Positions 43,601 through 52,558 are shown, numbered from the stretch's first letter. The stretch: DNA of 52,558 bases from G963674685 sp964591275 (GCA_964591275.1 CAZQAE010000036.1:1-52558); one strand, 5' to 3'. The notes: a model not told the origin generated them from the letters alone. Program-made: numbers and translations.

Positions 43601-45508
43601 ATGTATAAGGAATTTTACGGTTTTCATACGCTGCCGTTTTCGATCACGCCCGATCCCAGTTTCATTTATATGTCCGCCGGTCACAGAACGGCTCTGGCGC
43701 AGATGCTCTATGGCGTACAGGAAAAGAAGAGCCTTATGGTCGTCACCGGCGAAGTGGGCGTCGGCAAGACCACAATGATCTTTACGCTGCTGTCCCAACT
43801 CGACGAGGAGGACAAGGTGTGTATCATTTTCGACACGCACGTTGATTCCAAGAGCCTGTATCGTTATATGTTCGCCGAATACCAGGTGCCGCATAAGCCC
43901 ACGGACAGGGCCGACGCGACTCTGGCTTTGCGTGAATTCCTTGTCCGGCGCCTGGAGGATGGAAAAAAGACTTTCCTGATCCTGGATGAAGCTCACAACT
44001 TGTCCAGCGATATCCTTCACGAGGTTGTCTTTTTGACGAACATGGAGACGATGCAAAGCAAGTTGATTCAGATCATCCTCGTGGGGCAACCCGAACTCCA
44101 GGATACCCTCGCCTCGAAGGAATTCCGCCAGCTTCGTCAGCGCATCAATTTGCGCACTGTCATCCAATCCCTCGACTTCGACGACACCCGTTCATACATG
44201 ATGCACAGACTCACCGAGGCCGGACGCGCAAATCCCGAATCGCTGTTCTCCGAAGATGCGATCAAACACGTTTTTCAATATGCCAAGGGAATCCCCCGCC
44301 TGATCAATACCCTTTGCGACAACAGCCTGCTGGTTGGATGCGCACGCAAACTGGAAATTATCGAACCGGAGTTAATCACAGAAACTTATATGGATCTCAT
44401 CGACATCAGTTTCACATCACCGATGGATGACGACGAGCCTGATAAACCGGAATCCGGTGACGTTGCCTCGGTTTCGGAAGCCGCAAAGGCTACCGCAGCG
44501 CCTTCGACCTCGTTCCCCGAACTGCCGAAGCAAACAAGAGACAAGGCGGGAAACCTGATATTGAGCGAAAGTCTGGTGGAGGAATCCTCAGACGATCAGG
44601 AGCAGGTTCGGATCGTACGCCGCGTTGTGCGCCTTGCCGATGGTCGCGAGGTCGTGAAAAAAGTTCGCCAGGTGCGAAAGCGCAAAGGCAAAGACGCTCC
44701 CAAGGCTATGTCCCGTCGCAAATCGCGCCAGACTCTGCTGGACCTTCCGTCCGGCATTCCGACGCAGCGCCTGGGCGCGAAGGGCGCGGAAAACTTGCTG
44801 CCGGCTTTTAAGCACGACCATCCCGCCGCTGTTCGTCAATATCACCTGCTGTGGAACAAGATCGACACCATGAATAATGGCGCCGACGAAATGCGGACTT
44901 TCATCGTCACCAGTTCCCTTCCTCAGGAGGGCAAGTCGATCACGGCGATAAATCTCGCGGCCACCATTGCGCAGGTTCCCGATGTACGGATTCTGCTGGT
45001 GGACGCCGACCTTCACCGTCCCAGCACTCACGAATATCTGGGCATGGACATGCCGAGCAAAGGCCTCTCCGATATCCTCCAGGGTTCAGCCAAAATCGAG
45101 GATTGCCTTATCAATTTTGAACTCGACCGCCTGTTCTACATTTCTGCCGGAATTACCACCGGTATGCCGACGGAGCTTCTGGTCGGGCAATCTATGGAGA
45201 AATTCCTTGATGAAGTCAAAGAGATGTTTCACTTCATCGTAATCGATTCACCACCCGTGATTCCCATCGCCGACACCGTCGGTTTCGCCGGGATGGTTGA
45301 TGGAGCCATTTTCGTTGTGCGCGCCAGGGATACGAGTCGAAAAATCATCATGCAGGCCCTGGACGATCTGGAGGACAAACGCATTATCGGGCTGGTTTTC
45401 AACTCCCTTGACTTCCGACTCGCCGGTGGGCAATACAAATACGGATATGGTAAATATGGGTATTCGTATGGTGGATACGGGCAAAAGCAGCCAGAAAAGT
45501 CCGCCTAA
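43601..45508 (+). CDS. Fused AAA ATPase and bacterial tyrosine autokinase of an exopolysaccharide system
   Basis: 635 residues. Residues ~1-275 form an ExeA-like AAA ATPase with YGFHTLPFSITPDPSFIYMS, Walker A GEVGVGKTT (50-58) and Walker B ILDEAH, of the type linked to exosortase/XrtA exopolysaccharide loci. A low-complexity linker (~276-420) follows. Residues ~425-635 form a CapB/CpsD-like tyrosine kinase: TSSLPQEGKS, VDADLHRPS, VIDSPPV, and a C-terminal Tyr cluster (YKYGYGKYGYSYGGYG) for autophosphorylation. These are normally two separate proteins. It likely phosphorylates itself to regulate polysaccharide chain length and export with the next genes. Confidence 0.9.
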   Translation: MYKEFYGFHTLPFSITPDPSFIYMSAGHRTALAQMLYGVQEKKSLMVVTGEVGVGKTTMIFTLLSQLDEEDKVCIIFDTHVDSKSLYRYMFAEYQVPHKPTDRADATLALREFLVRRLEDGKKTFLILDEAHNLSSDILHEVVFLTNMETMQSKLIQIILVGQPELQDTLASKEFRQLRQRINLRTVIQSLDFDDTRSYMMHRLTEAGRANPESLFSEDAIKHVFQYAKGIPRLINTLCDNSLLVGCARKLEIIEPELITETYMDLIDISFTSPMDDDEPDKPESGDVASVSEAAKATAAPSTSFPELPKQTRDKAGNLILSESLVEESSDDQEQVRIVRRVVRLADGREVVKKVRQVRKRKGKDAPKAMSRRKSRQTLLDLPSGIPTQRLGAKGAENLLPAFKHDHPAAVRQYHLLWNKIDTMNNGADEMRTFIVTSSLPQEGKSITAINLAATIAQVPDVRILLVDADLHRPSTHEYLGMDMPSKGLSDILQGSAKIEDCLINFELDRLFYISAGITTGMPTELLVGQSMEKFLDEVKEMFHFIVIDSPPVIPIADTVGFAGMVDGAIFVVRARDTSRKIIMQALDDLEDKRIIGLVFNSLDFRLAGGQYKYGYGKYGYSYGGYGQKQPEKSA

Positions 45509-45539
45509 AACCTCAATCCGCGCAAGATTAGAGGACATC

Positions 45540-46295
45540 ATGAGAAATTTTTTCGCTGTTTTCGCGCTATTCATCATTCTTCTGGAGCCGTCCATGCTTT
45601 TGGCGGATGGCGAACTGGACTCGAGCGAAGTCATCCTGGTCCGCTATTTTGCCGACGGCAAATTGGTAAAAGTCATCAGCGTCACGCCAAAGGGCGAAAC
45701 CATTGTGAGCGTCGATAAGAAAATCAAGCCGTCGGAAATCGACAAGGTTCAGGCTTTCGTGGTCAAAGAAGGCATTGAGACGCCCATTGTCTCAGGTTCC
45801 GGTTCTCACTTAACAGCCGGCGAATACAGGATCGGGCCAGACGATGTGCTCGAAATCAACGTTTGGCAAAACGATTCGCTTTCAAAAACCGTTCCGGTCA
45901 GGCCGGATGGGATGGTTACGCTGCCTTTGCTCGGCGACGTTAAAGCGGCGGGAATGACGAACCGGGGTTTGAAGTTGGTCCTGGAAACCAACCTCAAGCG
46001 CTACGTGGAAAATCCCGAAGTCACCGTCATCGTTACGCAGATCAACAGCTACAAAGTTTTTATTCAAGGCAACGTGGCGAATCCCGGCGCCTATGCCATT
46101 TCCGGCGGTTCCACAATTACACAGGCCGTTAGCCTTGCCGGCGGATTTACTGAGTTTGCTGACCGAAACGGCATCATCATACTGCGCTCGCAAAGCGACG
46201 GAACCCGGAAGATCAAGGTCAAGTACAAGCGGATCATCGCCGGAAAAGATGCCGACACGCGGCTGAATCCCGGCGACACAATTGTGGTGCCATGA
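45540..46295 (+). CDS. Polysaccharide export protein, Wza/GfcE-like
   Basis: 251 residues from ATG 45540, with GAGG five bases upstream and 31 nt after the kinase stop. A signal peptide (FFAVFALFIILLEPSMLLADG) is followed by a ~75-residue region. Then comes the export domain (YRIGPDDVLEINVWQNDSLS, VRPDGMVTLPLLGDV) and an SLBB-type domain (VFIQGNVANPGAYAISGG). These proteins form the periplasmic/outer-membrane channel for capsule or exopolysaccharide. No lipobox Cys is seen at the signal end, unlike classical Wza. Confidence 0.92.
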   Translation: MRNFFAVFALFIILLEPSMLLADGELDSSEVILVRYFADGKLVKVISVTPKGETIVSVDKKIKPSEIDKVQAFVVKEGIETPIVSGSGSHLTAGEYRIGPDDVLEINVWQNDSLSKTVPVRPDGMVTLPLLGDVKAAGMTNRGLKLVLETNLKRYVENPEVTVIVTQINSYKVFIQGNVANPGAYAISGGSTITQAVSLAGGFTEFADRNGIIILRSQSDGTRKIKVKYKRIIAGKDADTRLNPGDTIVVP

Positions 46296-46326
46296 ACGAT
46301 TTCCATCACCAGGGTTTTTGCTGTTA

Positions 46327-47634
46327 ATGCCCGTCGTTTTCCCGAAAAACACCAATAATATTAGGTATTTGTGTGAAAGTCTTGTGTTTTTCCTTGCGTT
46401 TTTCTTCGTGTTATTTATCGCTGTTTCACCCACGCAGGCGGGTCGACTGTCGCTCGTGCCGAGCCTGGCCGTGGACGGCGAATACAACGACAATATTTTT
46501 CTGGTCACCGAAGAAGATGAACTCGAAGAAAAAACCGACGATTCTATTCTGACGGTCAGGCCCGGTCTGCGTCTGCACTATGACACCTATCGCCTGGCCG
46601 CGCATATCGGCGGAGGCGTCGGCATGCAGTCTTATTACGAGAACGTGGAGGAAAATCGCCTTCCGAGCAACGCGAGCGCGGGAACCGGTTTGAGTTACTG
46701 GTTTGGCCCGAAAACGCAAGTGGGAGTCGAGGACACTCTGACCTTCTTCTATGATCCCAGGGAGAGCTTCGGGACCGCCACCGAGGAGGTTCTGCAAGTC
46801 CAAACGAACAGCATCAATAATAACATCACCCTAAACGCCAGAAGAATTATCAACCGCATGTCGGTCATTGACGCCTCCTACATATATTCCACTATGGAGT
46901 ATGAGGATCCCACGCTTTTCGATGTGGTCCGCCACATCTTTGAGACATCCTGGACCCGCCGCGTCAGTGAGCGCCACTCGATCATCGTCTTTGGGCGCTA
47001 CGCAAGAAATCTCTACAATTCGGAATTTGATTTCATGCGGCGACACTGGGACTCGGACGCCAGGATGGACGAGGAGTTTCCTTATAAGCTGATTCGCGAC
47101 AGCGACTTCGACGCCTTCGTCCCCGGTCTCGGACTGGTGTATCGGGTGACGCCTTCTCTCGTGTTTCAGGTCCGATCCGGTTTGGTTTTTCCTGTATTTT
47201 ATTATGATGAGCAGTACAAGCTGGCGGAATTGGACTGGTATCAACAGCTTGGAATGACCTACCAGTATCGTCGTTATCGCTTCCGCCTAAATTACGCCAG
47301 GGACCTGATCCCGGCCACCGGCGTGGAAGCAGCGGTGCTTAATCAGCGATATGGCGCATATTTTGATCAGATATGGACGCGGCGCTTCGTGACCGGCGTC
47401 AATCATATTTTCAGCCGATCCGACCGGCGTCCCGGGATCATTGACGCCTATCGCTCCGGTGTTACGGCGGCCTACTACTTCTTCACCTGGCTCGGCCTCT
47501 CGACGGGATACCAGCACTACGAACAATTTGCGGTTTACGGCGCGGGACCCGATCAAACCGTCAAAACCAACCGCTTTCTACTGAGCCTTTCCGTCGGCGT
47601 TCCTGATCCCACATGGATGAGTCTGACCTTCTAA
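46327..47634 (+). CDS. Outer-membrane beta-barrel protein of the exopolysaccharide locus
   Basis: About 435 residues from ATG 46327; an upstream GTG overlapping the previous stop is possible. A signal peptide ends near PTQAG, followed by SLVPSLAVDGEYNDNIFLV and many amphipathic strands with aromatic girdles (YRFRLNYARDLI, GLSTGYQHYEQFAVYG), ending VGVPDPTWMSLTF with the terminal Phe of outer-membrane proteins. The 'EYNDNI' start is characteristic of beta-barrel proteins in XrtA-linked exopolysaccharide clusters. It probably forms the outer-membrane exit. Confidence 0.85.
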   Translation: MPVVFPKNTNNIRYLCESLVFFLAFFFVLFIAVSPTQAGRLSLVPSLAVDGEYNDNIFLVTEEDELEEKTDDSILTVRPGLRLHYDTYRLAAHIGGGVGMQSYYENVEENRLPSNASAGTGLSYWFGPKTQVGVEDTLTFFYDPRESFGTATEEVLQVQTNSINNNITLNARRIINRMSVIDASYIYSTMEYEDPTLFDVVRHIFETSWTRRVSERHSIIVFGRYARNLYNSEFDFMRRHWDSDARMDEEFPYKLIRDSDFDAFVPGLGLVYRVTPSLVFQVRSGLVFPVFYYDEQYKLAELDWYQQLGMTYQYRRYRFRLNYARDLIPATGVEAAVLNQRYGAYFDQIWTRRFVTGVNHIFSRSDRRPGIIDAYRSGVTAAYYFFTWLGLSTGYQHYEQFAVYGAGPDQTVKTNRFLLSLSVGVPDPTWMSLTF

Positions 47635-47819
47635 GCACCCCTGGTCCCCAAAAATCAAATCCGGCAGGATGTATTGCCGGGGCCGCGTAGAAAACGCCGG
47701 CGATTTCAATGCGGACCGAATTTTGTGAACCATAATCCTGTATTTACACAATAATGAAATTTGTTTTATTTCGTAAAATGTCGCAATTTAACGAATATTT
47801 ATTCGTAGAAAAAATGATA

Positions 47820-47866
47820 TTGACGGCTCTCGATAGCAGCGATATTCTCAACGTTGCTGAGAGATC
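47820..47866 (+). promoter_or_regulatory. Promoter with overlapping palindrome upstream of the LURP-one-like gene
   Basis: TTGACG (47820-47825) and TATTCT (47843-47848) are spaced by 17 bases. A palindrome, TCTCA-ACGTTGC-TGAGA (about 47846-47862), begins in the -10 box and could be an operator. A strong GGAGGGGATCC ribosome site follows before the ATG at 47912. I see nothing else in 47635-47819. Confidence 0.5.
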
Positions 47867-47911
47867 ATGCACTATACATTTAAATGTTAGTCTATTGGGA
47901 GGGGATCCATT

Positions 47912-48469
47912 ATGAGTAAGGATATCGCCACGTTGAGCAAGTTTCACATTCGCAAAAAAGGTTTTTCTATTAAGGACACCGGATTCCACGTGCTGGATGA
48001 AAATCTGGAGGAGGTGTGCTACGTCGTCATCCCGGATCTCAAGCTGACGAGGCAGGTGGAATTTTATTCGGATGAAACGAAGTCGGAAAAGCTTTTCTGG
48101 ATCAAGCAGGATAAAATCTTCTTTGCGACAACCGCGCAATACACGATGTTTTTCGAAGAGCTGAAACCCGTGGCTCTGTACGTTGCGGCACTGAAGGAAA
48201 ACCTGATCAAAAGAAATGTGAAGATACTGACTTTGACCGATGACCGCATGTGCAATCTAGTGGAAAAATCGGCATTTGGTGGGTTGCTGGGGGATGTTTC
48301 CGGAGCCGATTTCCTTTTTACTTATGGCACAGAATCGTTGGGCGTGCTGAAGCAAAACAGGAAGCAAAGCAATGAGTATGTCATGGACCTTGCCGTGGAG
48401 GTCGGGCCGAAAATCGATCCCCGCATTGCTCTTGGCGCTGCCATTATCCTGTACGGCAGAGTCATTTAA
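47912..48469 (+). CDS. LURP-one/tubby-C-terminal-like small protein
   Basis: 185 residues with a strong ribosome site and no signal peptide. The pattern of short strands with FSIKDTGFHVLDENLEEVCYV, then EFYSDETKSEKLFWIKQDKI and a repeated half, ending in a hydrophobic helix (IDPRIALGAAIILYGRVI), matches the LURP-one-related/tubby-like beta-barrel with a central helix. Bacterial members are uncharacterised or scramblase-like. It is separated from the polysaccharide genes by a promoter. The family call is moderate. Confidence 0.45.
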   Translation: MSKDIATLSKFHIRKKGFSIKDTGFHVLDENLEEVCYVVIPDLKLTRQVEFYSDETKSEKLFWIKQDKIFFATTAQYTMFFEELKPVALYVAALKENLIKRNVKILTLTDDRMCNLVEKSAFGGLLGDVSGADFLFTYGTESLGVLKQNRKQSNEYVMDLAVEVGPKIDPRIALGAAIILYGRVI

Positions 48470-48976
48470 ACATTGCGTGGTTAACGAAAATCAAATTCGG
48501 TAAAAAGCACTGCCATCGCCAAGGCATAGTCTTGAGCAGATAATTCTGCAATCGTTTAACGTATAGGTCGAGTATTAAGGGGGACATTGCGCCCCCTCAA
48601 AAATCGATTCGTCTCGCTTTCAAAGGCATCAATACTGAACCTTGTCGCGTCCTTTTTGCCCCTAGTGTCTCCGCTCCTGACATTTGAAATTAGGAGTTCG
48701 GCAAATGACGCAGCAGTCTTCCTAAGCGCGCCAACTTCTTGAGAATCTTCCCGTCCCAGGTTGCGTTGAGATGCCTGCATTTTGGGTGACTCTCGAAGGC
48801 GCATGCGACCGGCGGCGGCAGGGCTGCGAAAGGCTCGATCCAGTGCAATGGGGACGCGGGCGAAGATTTTCCTACCAAAACCACCCAGCTCCGCAGTGGC
48901 GAAAGATTGCAGCCAAGTGCGTCAGCGCCGCCTCGGCGAGTGAAGCAGCGACGGTTTCAATCGAACGGTGATATTA
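48470..48976. other. 507-bp intergenic stretch
   Basis: No gene with a start signal or family match is visible on either strand. Two short overlapping minus-strand frames (48556-48804 and 48690-48884) show no signals and look like a decayed gene or repeat. It lies between two converging genes. Confidence 0.4.
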
Positions 48977-49930
48977 TTAACAGCCGCAGCAGCCCCCGGT
49001 GATCTGACCCTCCGGCCATTCTTCGTCCTCCGCTGTTTCGTCAACCGGCACATTCGACACAACGGTGTCATCGTCGAGATCATCTTCGGCGTCATCGGTA
49101 TCGTCGTCTTCCACCCAATCGTCGTCTTCCTCCACATCGCAGGTGTCAGTTTCCTCGTTGCACGTTCTGTTCGGGGGACACGGATCGCCTAGATGAACGC
49201 ATCCTTCCTCCATTTCGGAGCACGCCTCGTCGCCGTTGCAGAAAACTTCGTCGTCTTCGCAAAGAACTGGTTCGCCGTCTTCACATTGGTAGATATCCTG
49301 GTTGCATCCTTCGATGCCGTTACAATACAGAAGGTCGACGCATTGACTGTCCAACGTGCATTCCTGAATGGCGTCGGTGTCGAGGTTGTCGGCGAGCCAT
49401 TGGTTGTTCGTGCCGTATAAGGTGACGTAGGCCATGCCGGGCGCCTCGACAAGCAAGTAATCCAGTTGCCCGGTTCCGAGGTTGTCTGCCACGCCGATAT
49501 CAAAGTCAAGCATGGTGTCGTTGCTGTCGTAGGCTTCGAGTGTGAGGCCACTCGCCGTGGCGTAGCCGATGCTGAAGTATGTGGCGTAGGATGCGGTGAA
49601 GGTGATGACGCCGATGCCCTGCTCGGCCCCCATCCATCCAAAAAAATTGCCATCGGAGTAATACTGGGTATCCAGCGGGCGAGGCCAGCCCCAGTCGTTT
49701 ACAATGCCGTAATTCGGGTAGCAGCCGTTGTACCCATCCGTTCGCCAGTCTCCATAGACCCAGTCGTAACCGGCAGTGTTCGTAAACGAGAGCCCGGTGA
49801 TCGTGCTGGCGATGACTCCATAGTCTGTCCCGTCCTCGAAATCGATGAGCCCGGCGTGGGCAGGCGCGGCCACGAGCGCCAGGGCCAACGTAAAAACGAC
49901 AACGCATAGCAAACTTGAGAACCTTTTCAT
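48977..49930 (-). CDS. Exported Cys-rich protein with Asp-rich C-terminal segment
   Basis: 317 residues from ATG 49930, with GGGAG upstream. A signal peptide (LLCVVVFTLALALVAAPAHA) is followed by a ~150-residue beta-rich domain (LIDFEDGTDYGVIASTITGL) like those of extracellular PEP-CTERM-type proteins. Then comes a Cys-rich region of CNGIEGC / CNGDEAC type repeats (~200-280), common in myxobacterial surface proteins. The end has an Asp-rich stretch (EEDDDWVEDDDTDDAEDDLD) and the unusual terminal GGCCGC. The C-terminal Cys cluster could be an anchor or sorting signal, as in other CTERM systems; this is inference. Confidence 0.75.
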   Translation of the reverse strand: MKRFSSLLCVVVFTLALALVAAPAHAGLIDFEDGTDYGVIASTITGLSFTNTAGYDWVYGDWRTDGYNGCYPNYGIVNDWGWPRPLDTQYYSDGNFFGWMGAEQGIGVITFTASYATYFSIGYATASGLTLEAYDSNDTMLDFDIGVADNLGTGQLDYLLVEAPGMAYVTLYGTNNQWLADNLDTDAIQECTLDSQCVDLLYCNGIEGCNQDIYQCEDGEPVLCEDDEVFCNGDEACSEMEEGCVHLGDPCPPNRTCNEETDTCDVEEDDDWVEDDDTDDAEDDLDDDTVVSNVPVDETAEDEEWPEGQITGGCCGC

Positions 49931-50283
49931 ATTGTACTCCCTTTCAAAGTGATACAAAATCCAGCGGAGCAAGTCAAAAGAAAATTCCGATTATTGACCT
50001 TGTGGGTTCCGTTCCACGCGTCATCGCCGTTGCCATAGTTGGTCGCCATGAGAAAGCTTCTTATCGAAAAAACAGGATTTGTCGTCTTGGATCAGCTCAA
50101 TTTTAGCGGGAGAAAATATCAAGTAAGGCAACGCGATAAACGCATATTGACCGGGACGGCTCAATCCGGCAAAAAGACGGCTGTATAATTTTGCGTGAAA
50201 TGCGAGAGTGACGGTTTGTTGTTTCGCGTAACCGGAAAATTAATCCCGACTTCGCCGGAGCAGGCGAAATGTAGGATTGCGAT

Positions 50284-52080
50284 GTGAATAGATCAAGCTT
50301 CGTACATTCGATTGCGATCAATCTGGCTGTTGTGGCGGTTCTTATCGCGGCAACGGCTTTTCTGACGCCGATTCTCGCCGCTCCTTCATCCCCATTGCCC
50401 GCAGGCGATGAGCAAAGCATCGTTGTCTGGCTCGACGCAGCCTTGTTCGATCAGACTATGCGAAGCGCCCTGGATCGACATAGCGCCATGCCCGGGCAAA
50501 ACATGTACCTGAACGGTGGAATCCCCATCGGCGCTCATCCATCGGACGGAAGTCTGTCGCCTCTTTCGCTGGCGCTGCACAAGCTCAGCGCGATGCAGGC
50601 TGTTCGCGTAAAAACATTCCTGGCAATTTTTGCGGGCATCGGCGCCTTGTTTGCCCTGGCCAGACGGGCAGGCGCCAGTCGATTGCCGTCACTGACGGCG
50701 GCGCTCATTTTGCCAGCCTCCGGATTTGTTCAACAAAGAGTCCTTTCCTCGCCCCTGGACCTTCAAGTCCTTTTCTCATTGATGTGCCTTCTTGTTGTCT
50801 GCTACGCGCCATGCACGCTGGCTTATTGCGTGACGGCTTCCGTACTGTTCGCCTTGGGGGCCATGCAATCCGGCTCTCTGATTTTCTTTGTACCCATCGC
50901 TCTTGTCCTGGCCGCCCTCGTGCGCTGCTGGCGCCATGAAACGGAAAGGAAAGAGGCCGCCGGTTCGCTGGGCATGATATTGATGTTCGGACTGTTGTTT
51001 TCGACAATCAAATGGCTGCCCGCCGTGGAGCTTTTAGGGGGTCACAATCTGCGAAGGGCCGCGCAGGGTTTTGTATCTCAGTCGTCTGTCGGACTTCTTT
51101 CCCGGGTTGAGGAACTCATCAGCCTTCTGACGCCCGCCGCAGCCGCATGGTTCATTATACCTTTGCTGTTATTGGCGGCGGTCGGATCGCACGCCGAAGG
51201 CCGACGCGGAAGACTGTCGCTTTTAGGATTGGTTTTTATCTTCACATCGATTATTCCCGAAGCGGTTCTGGACGATGGCGGCAAAGCCGCAGCATGGATG
51301 GCGATCAAACCGCTGTCCAACACGCAGTCCGTCGCGCCGGTTTTTTTGCTGACAGTTATGGGAGCCTTATGCGCTTTGAGTTTTGAAAAGGCATTGCGTT
51401 GGAAAAAGCCGGTGGGCTACGCGTTGATGTCGGCATTTGTTCTGGCCCTCTGCGTCGGTCATTTCAGTCGGGAGACTACCGAACGCGCTGAATTGCCTGA
51501 AGCTGTGGACATGAGTCAATATCAATCTTCACCCGAGGAAAATCCGGAGCATTATTCGGTGCAGTTGAATAAATCCCGAAAGTCAAAACCTGCGCTCAAC
51601 CATCACCCGACATTTTTCGTCGCGCAGCAGATCGGCGTGACCAACGCTCTCAAGCAATACACCGTGAAAACGAAGGTTTCGCCCAAGGTAAAAATCCGCT
51701 CGCAAAGCAACAGGACATGGCGGTATCAACGGTACAAAGGCGAAGTCCACGTTGCGCATAACCGCGGTGAAATCCTGGATTATCAAGACAATGGCAATCG
51801 CATTGAAATCAAAGTTCGGACTTTCAAGAAAGAAGCCGATCTCATTGTCAATAGAAACTTTGATTCCGGCTGGTCGGCCAAAGGATACAAGCTCGCCGTT
51901 CTCAAAGGTCTGCTGGGGATCCATCTCCCGGAACCTGGCGACTATGACATTAGCCTTCGATACCGACCCGTGAAAGCCTTTTACGGCGCGACCGTCAGCG
52001 GCGCAGCCCTGTTTTTTGCCTTGATCTTCATTGTTGCTGAGTGGATTTCCACTCGACGAAAAGCGGCAATTAATGATTAA
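50284..52080 (+). CDS. YfhO-like polytopic membrane protein
   Basis: 598 residues from GTG 50284 (AGGATT upstream). About ten hydrophobic segments precede residue ~400. Then a soluble C-terminal part reads VNRNFDSGWSAKGYKLAVLKGLLGIHLP and YDISLRYRPVKAF, followed by one last helix. This 'GW...G...Y.P' extracellular end is typical of YfhO-family membrane proteins, GT-C-like proteins that glycosylate or modify surface polymers. Start and length fit the family. The substrate is unknown. Confidence 0.7.
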   Translation: MNRSSFVHSIAINLAVVAVLIAATAFLTPILAAPSSPLPAGDEQSIVVWLDAALFDQTMRSALDRHSAMPGQNMYLNGGIPIGAHPSDGSLSPLSLALHKLSAMQAVRVKTFLAIFAGIGALFALARRAGASRLPSLTAALILPASGFVQQRVLSSPLDLQVLFSLMCLLVVCYAPCTLAYCVTASVLFALGAMQSGSLIFFVPIALVLAALVRCWRHETERKEAAGSLGMILMFGLLFSTIKWLPAVELLGGHNLRRAAQGFVSQSSVGLLSRVEELISLLTPAAAAWFIIPLLLLAAVGSHAEGRRGRLSLLGLVFIFTSIIPEAVLDDGGKAAAWMAIKPLSNTQSVAPVFLLTVMGALCALSFEKALRWKKPVGYALMSAFVLALCVGHFSRETTERAELPEAVDMSQYQSSPEENPEHYSVQLNKSRKSKPALNHHPTFFVAQQIGVTNALKQYTVKTKVSPKVKIRSQSNRTWRYQRYKGEVHVAHNRGEILDYQDNGNRIEIKVRTFKKEADLIVNRNFDSGWSAKGYKLAVLKGLLGIHLPEPGDYDISLRYRPVKAFYGATVSGAALFFALIFIVAEWISTRRKAAIND

Positions 52081-52253
52081 AGGCTAGAGGCTGGGACGCA
52101 GGGTCCAGGGTTCAGGGTCCAGGGTTTGTCGAAATGCTGGAGAGGCATTTCGTGTTGTGAGCATGGTTGAGGGGCTCATAAAGAAAAAGCACTTAGGAAA
52201 GAATCTCCCAAGTGCTCACGGCAAAAACCGAAAAATGTTTGGAGAGATAACAG

Positions 52254-52388
52254 ATGAGCACTGCCAAATCCTATTGCGACAACTTGTCCCTGAACGGTGG
52301 CGGCTGGCATTTGCCTACTATTTCAGAGCTTTGCGTTTTGATTCGAGGCTGGGATGGGAGGGTAACCGGCGGGGCTCTCGCGGCGTAG
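52254..52388 (+). pseudogene. DUF1566 (Lcl C-terminal) domain remnant
   Basis: A 44-residue frame opening MSTAKSYCDNLSLNGGGWHL-PTISELCVLIRGWDG and ending at TAG 52386-52388 matches the start of the DUF1566/Lcl C-terminal C-type-lectin-like domain ('A..YC.NLSL.G...WRLPTISEL..LI'). A TAA directly precedes it in frame, and the rest of the domain is missing or out of frame. It sits just upstream of a gene that begins at 52486, so it may be the decayed end of a neighbour or a duplication. Confidence 0.65.
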
Positions 52389-52485
52389 GCGTAGCCTTGA
52401 ACGAATGACGCCGCTGAGGCTTCCTTTCCATAACCGAGCGGATTATAATAGCGACGATTCAAATAGCGGTAGGAGCGAAGCAATA

Positions 52486-52558
52486 ATGTCTCGAATAAAA
52501 GCCCTTGCGCTTATCCTGGTTGCCGTTTTCTCGTTGCTTGTTCATTCGAGTTCTCCTT
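52486..52558 (+). CDS. Start of an exported protein, cut by the window end
   Basis: ATG 52486 follows AGGAGCGAAGCAATA and opens MSRIKALALILVAVFSLLVH-SSSP, a clear signal peptide. Only 24 codons are in the window. The DUF1566 remnant just upstream hints that this could be a DUF1566-type exported protein, but nothing beyond the signal is visible. Confidence 0.6.
   Translation, partial: MSRIKALALILVAVFSLLVHSSSP

Noticed and set aside
48690..48884. 64-residue minus-strand frame in the 48470-48976 gap
   Set aside because: No start signal and no recognisable family; kept as possible decayed sequence only.
52095..52125. CAGGGTCCAGGGTTCAGGGT short repeats
   Set aside because: A short low-complexity run of CAGGGT words; too short to interpret.

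Overview
This window looks like a metagenome-assembled scaffold (one run of exactly 100 N at 31201-31300) from a flagellated, Gram-negative-type bacterium of mid-50s GC. Supporting features are many lipoproteins with lipoboxes, a Wza-like exporter next to an outer-membrane beta-barrel protein, TatA, the MEP isoprenoid pathway (IspD, IspF) and a flagellar hook cluster. The hallmark is a series of exported proteins with long runs of aspartate, several starting right after the lipid-attachment cysteine. Together with the myxobacteria-like Ser/Thr kinase this suggests a deltaproteobacterial-like or candidate-phylum lineage. I cannot place it more precisely from sequence alone.

Layout: 1-5 kb: rhodanese/ArsR pair, a broken HTH gene, Fic AMPylase, zinc ribbon, archaeal-type class I aldolase and a double-hotdog MaoC protein. 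5-10.4 kb: small Asp-rich lipoprotein, ispD-ispF-epimerase operon, ArsA-like ATPase with a TTG-started partner. 10.4-12.3 kb: IS3 transposase remnant, an AT-richer SGNH hydrolase gene, nested inverted repeats. 12.3-17.2 kb: two Asp-tethered exported enzymes (alpha/beta-hydrolase fold, GH36) and PBP4/DacB. 17.3-21.9 kb: FGE-fold protein with a diversity-generating-retroelement-like (DGR-like) 3' end, Ser/Thr kinase, Asp/Thr-rich lipoprotein, TatA and a 41-codon membrane peptide. 22-28 kb: metG, a GH105-type lipoprotein, two dispersed inverted repeats, a polytopic membrane protein. 28.1-31.5 kb: a very large lipoprotein with an Asp-rich stalk, a region closely resembling the oligomerising/pore-forming part of anthrax protective antigen (PA), and an FGE-fold C-terminus. 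32-36.3 kb: FAD oxidoreductase/methyltransferase pair, aminotransferase, a third FGE-fold lipoprotein. 36.3-40.8 kb: fliK-flgD-flgE. 41-52.5 kb: ARPP-1-like protein, alpha/beta hydrolase, a three-gene exopolysaccharide cluster (fused AAA ATPase/tyrosine autokinase, exporter, beta-barrel), LURP-one-like protein, Cys-rich exported protein, YfhO-like membrane protein, and a DUF1566 remnant before a gene cut by the window end.

The most exciting system is the pair of FGE-fold genes at 17469-18299 and 28282-31535. Their last 112 nt have the same length, agree at silent positions in scattered invariant codons, differ in most other codons, and end in the same 16-base block. Each is followed by a perfect hairpin with a four-base loop and then by the broken start of a four-helix-bundle (Avd-like) gene. 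This is the layout expected of DGR target genes, although no reverse transcriptase or template repeat lies in the window. In the second gene the putatively diversified fold is carried by a lipid-anchored PA-like protein, in the place where protective antigen has its receptor-binding domain.
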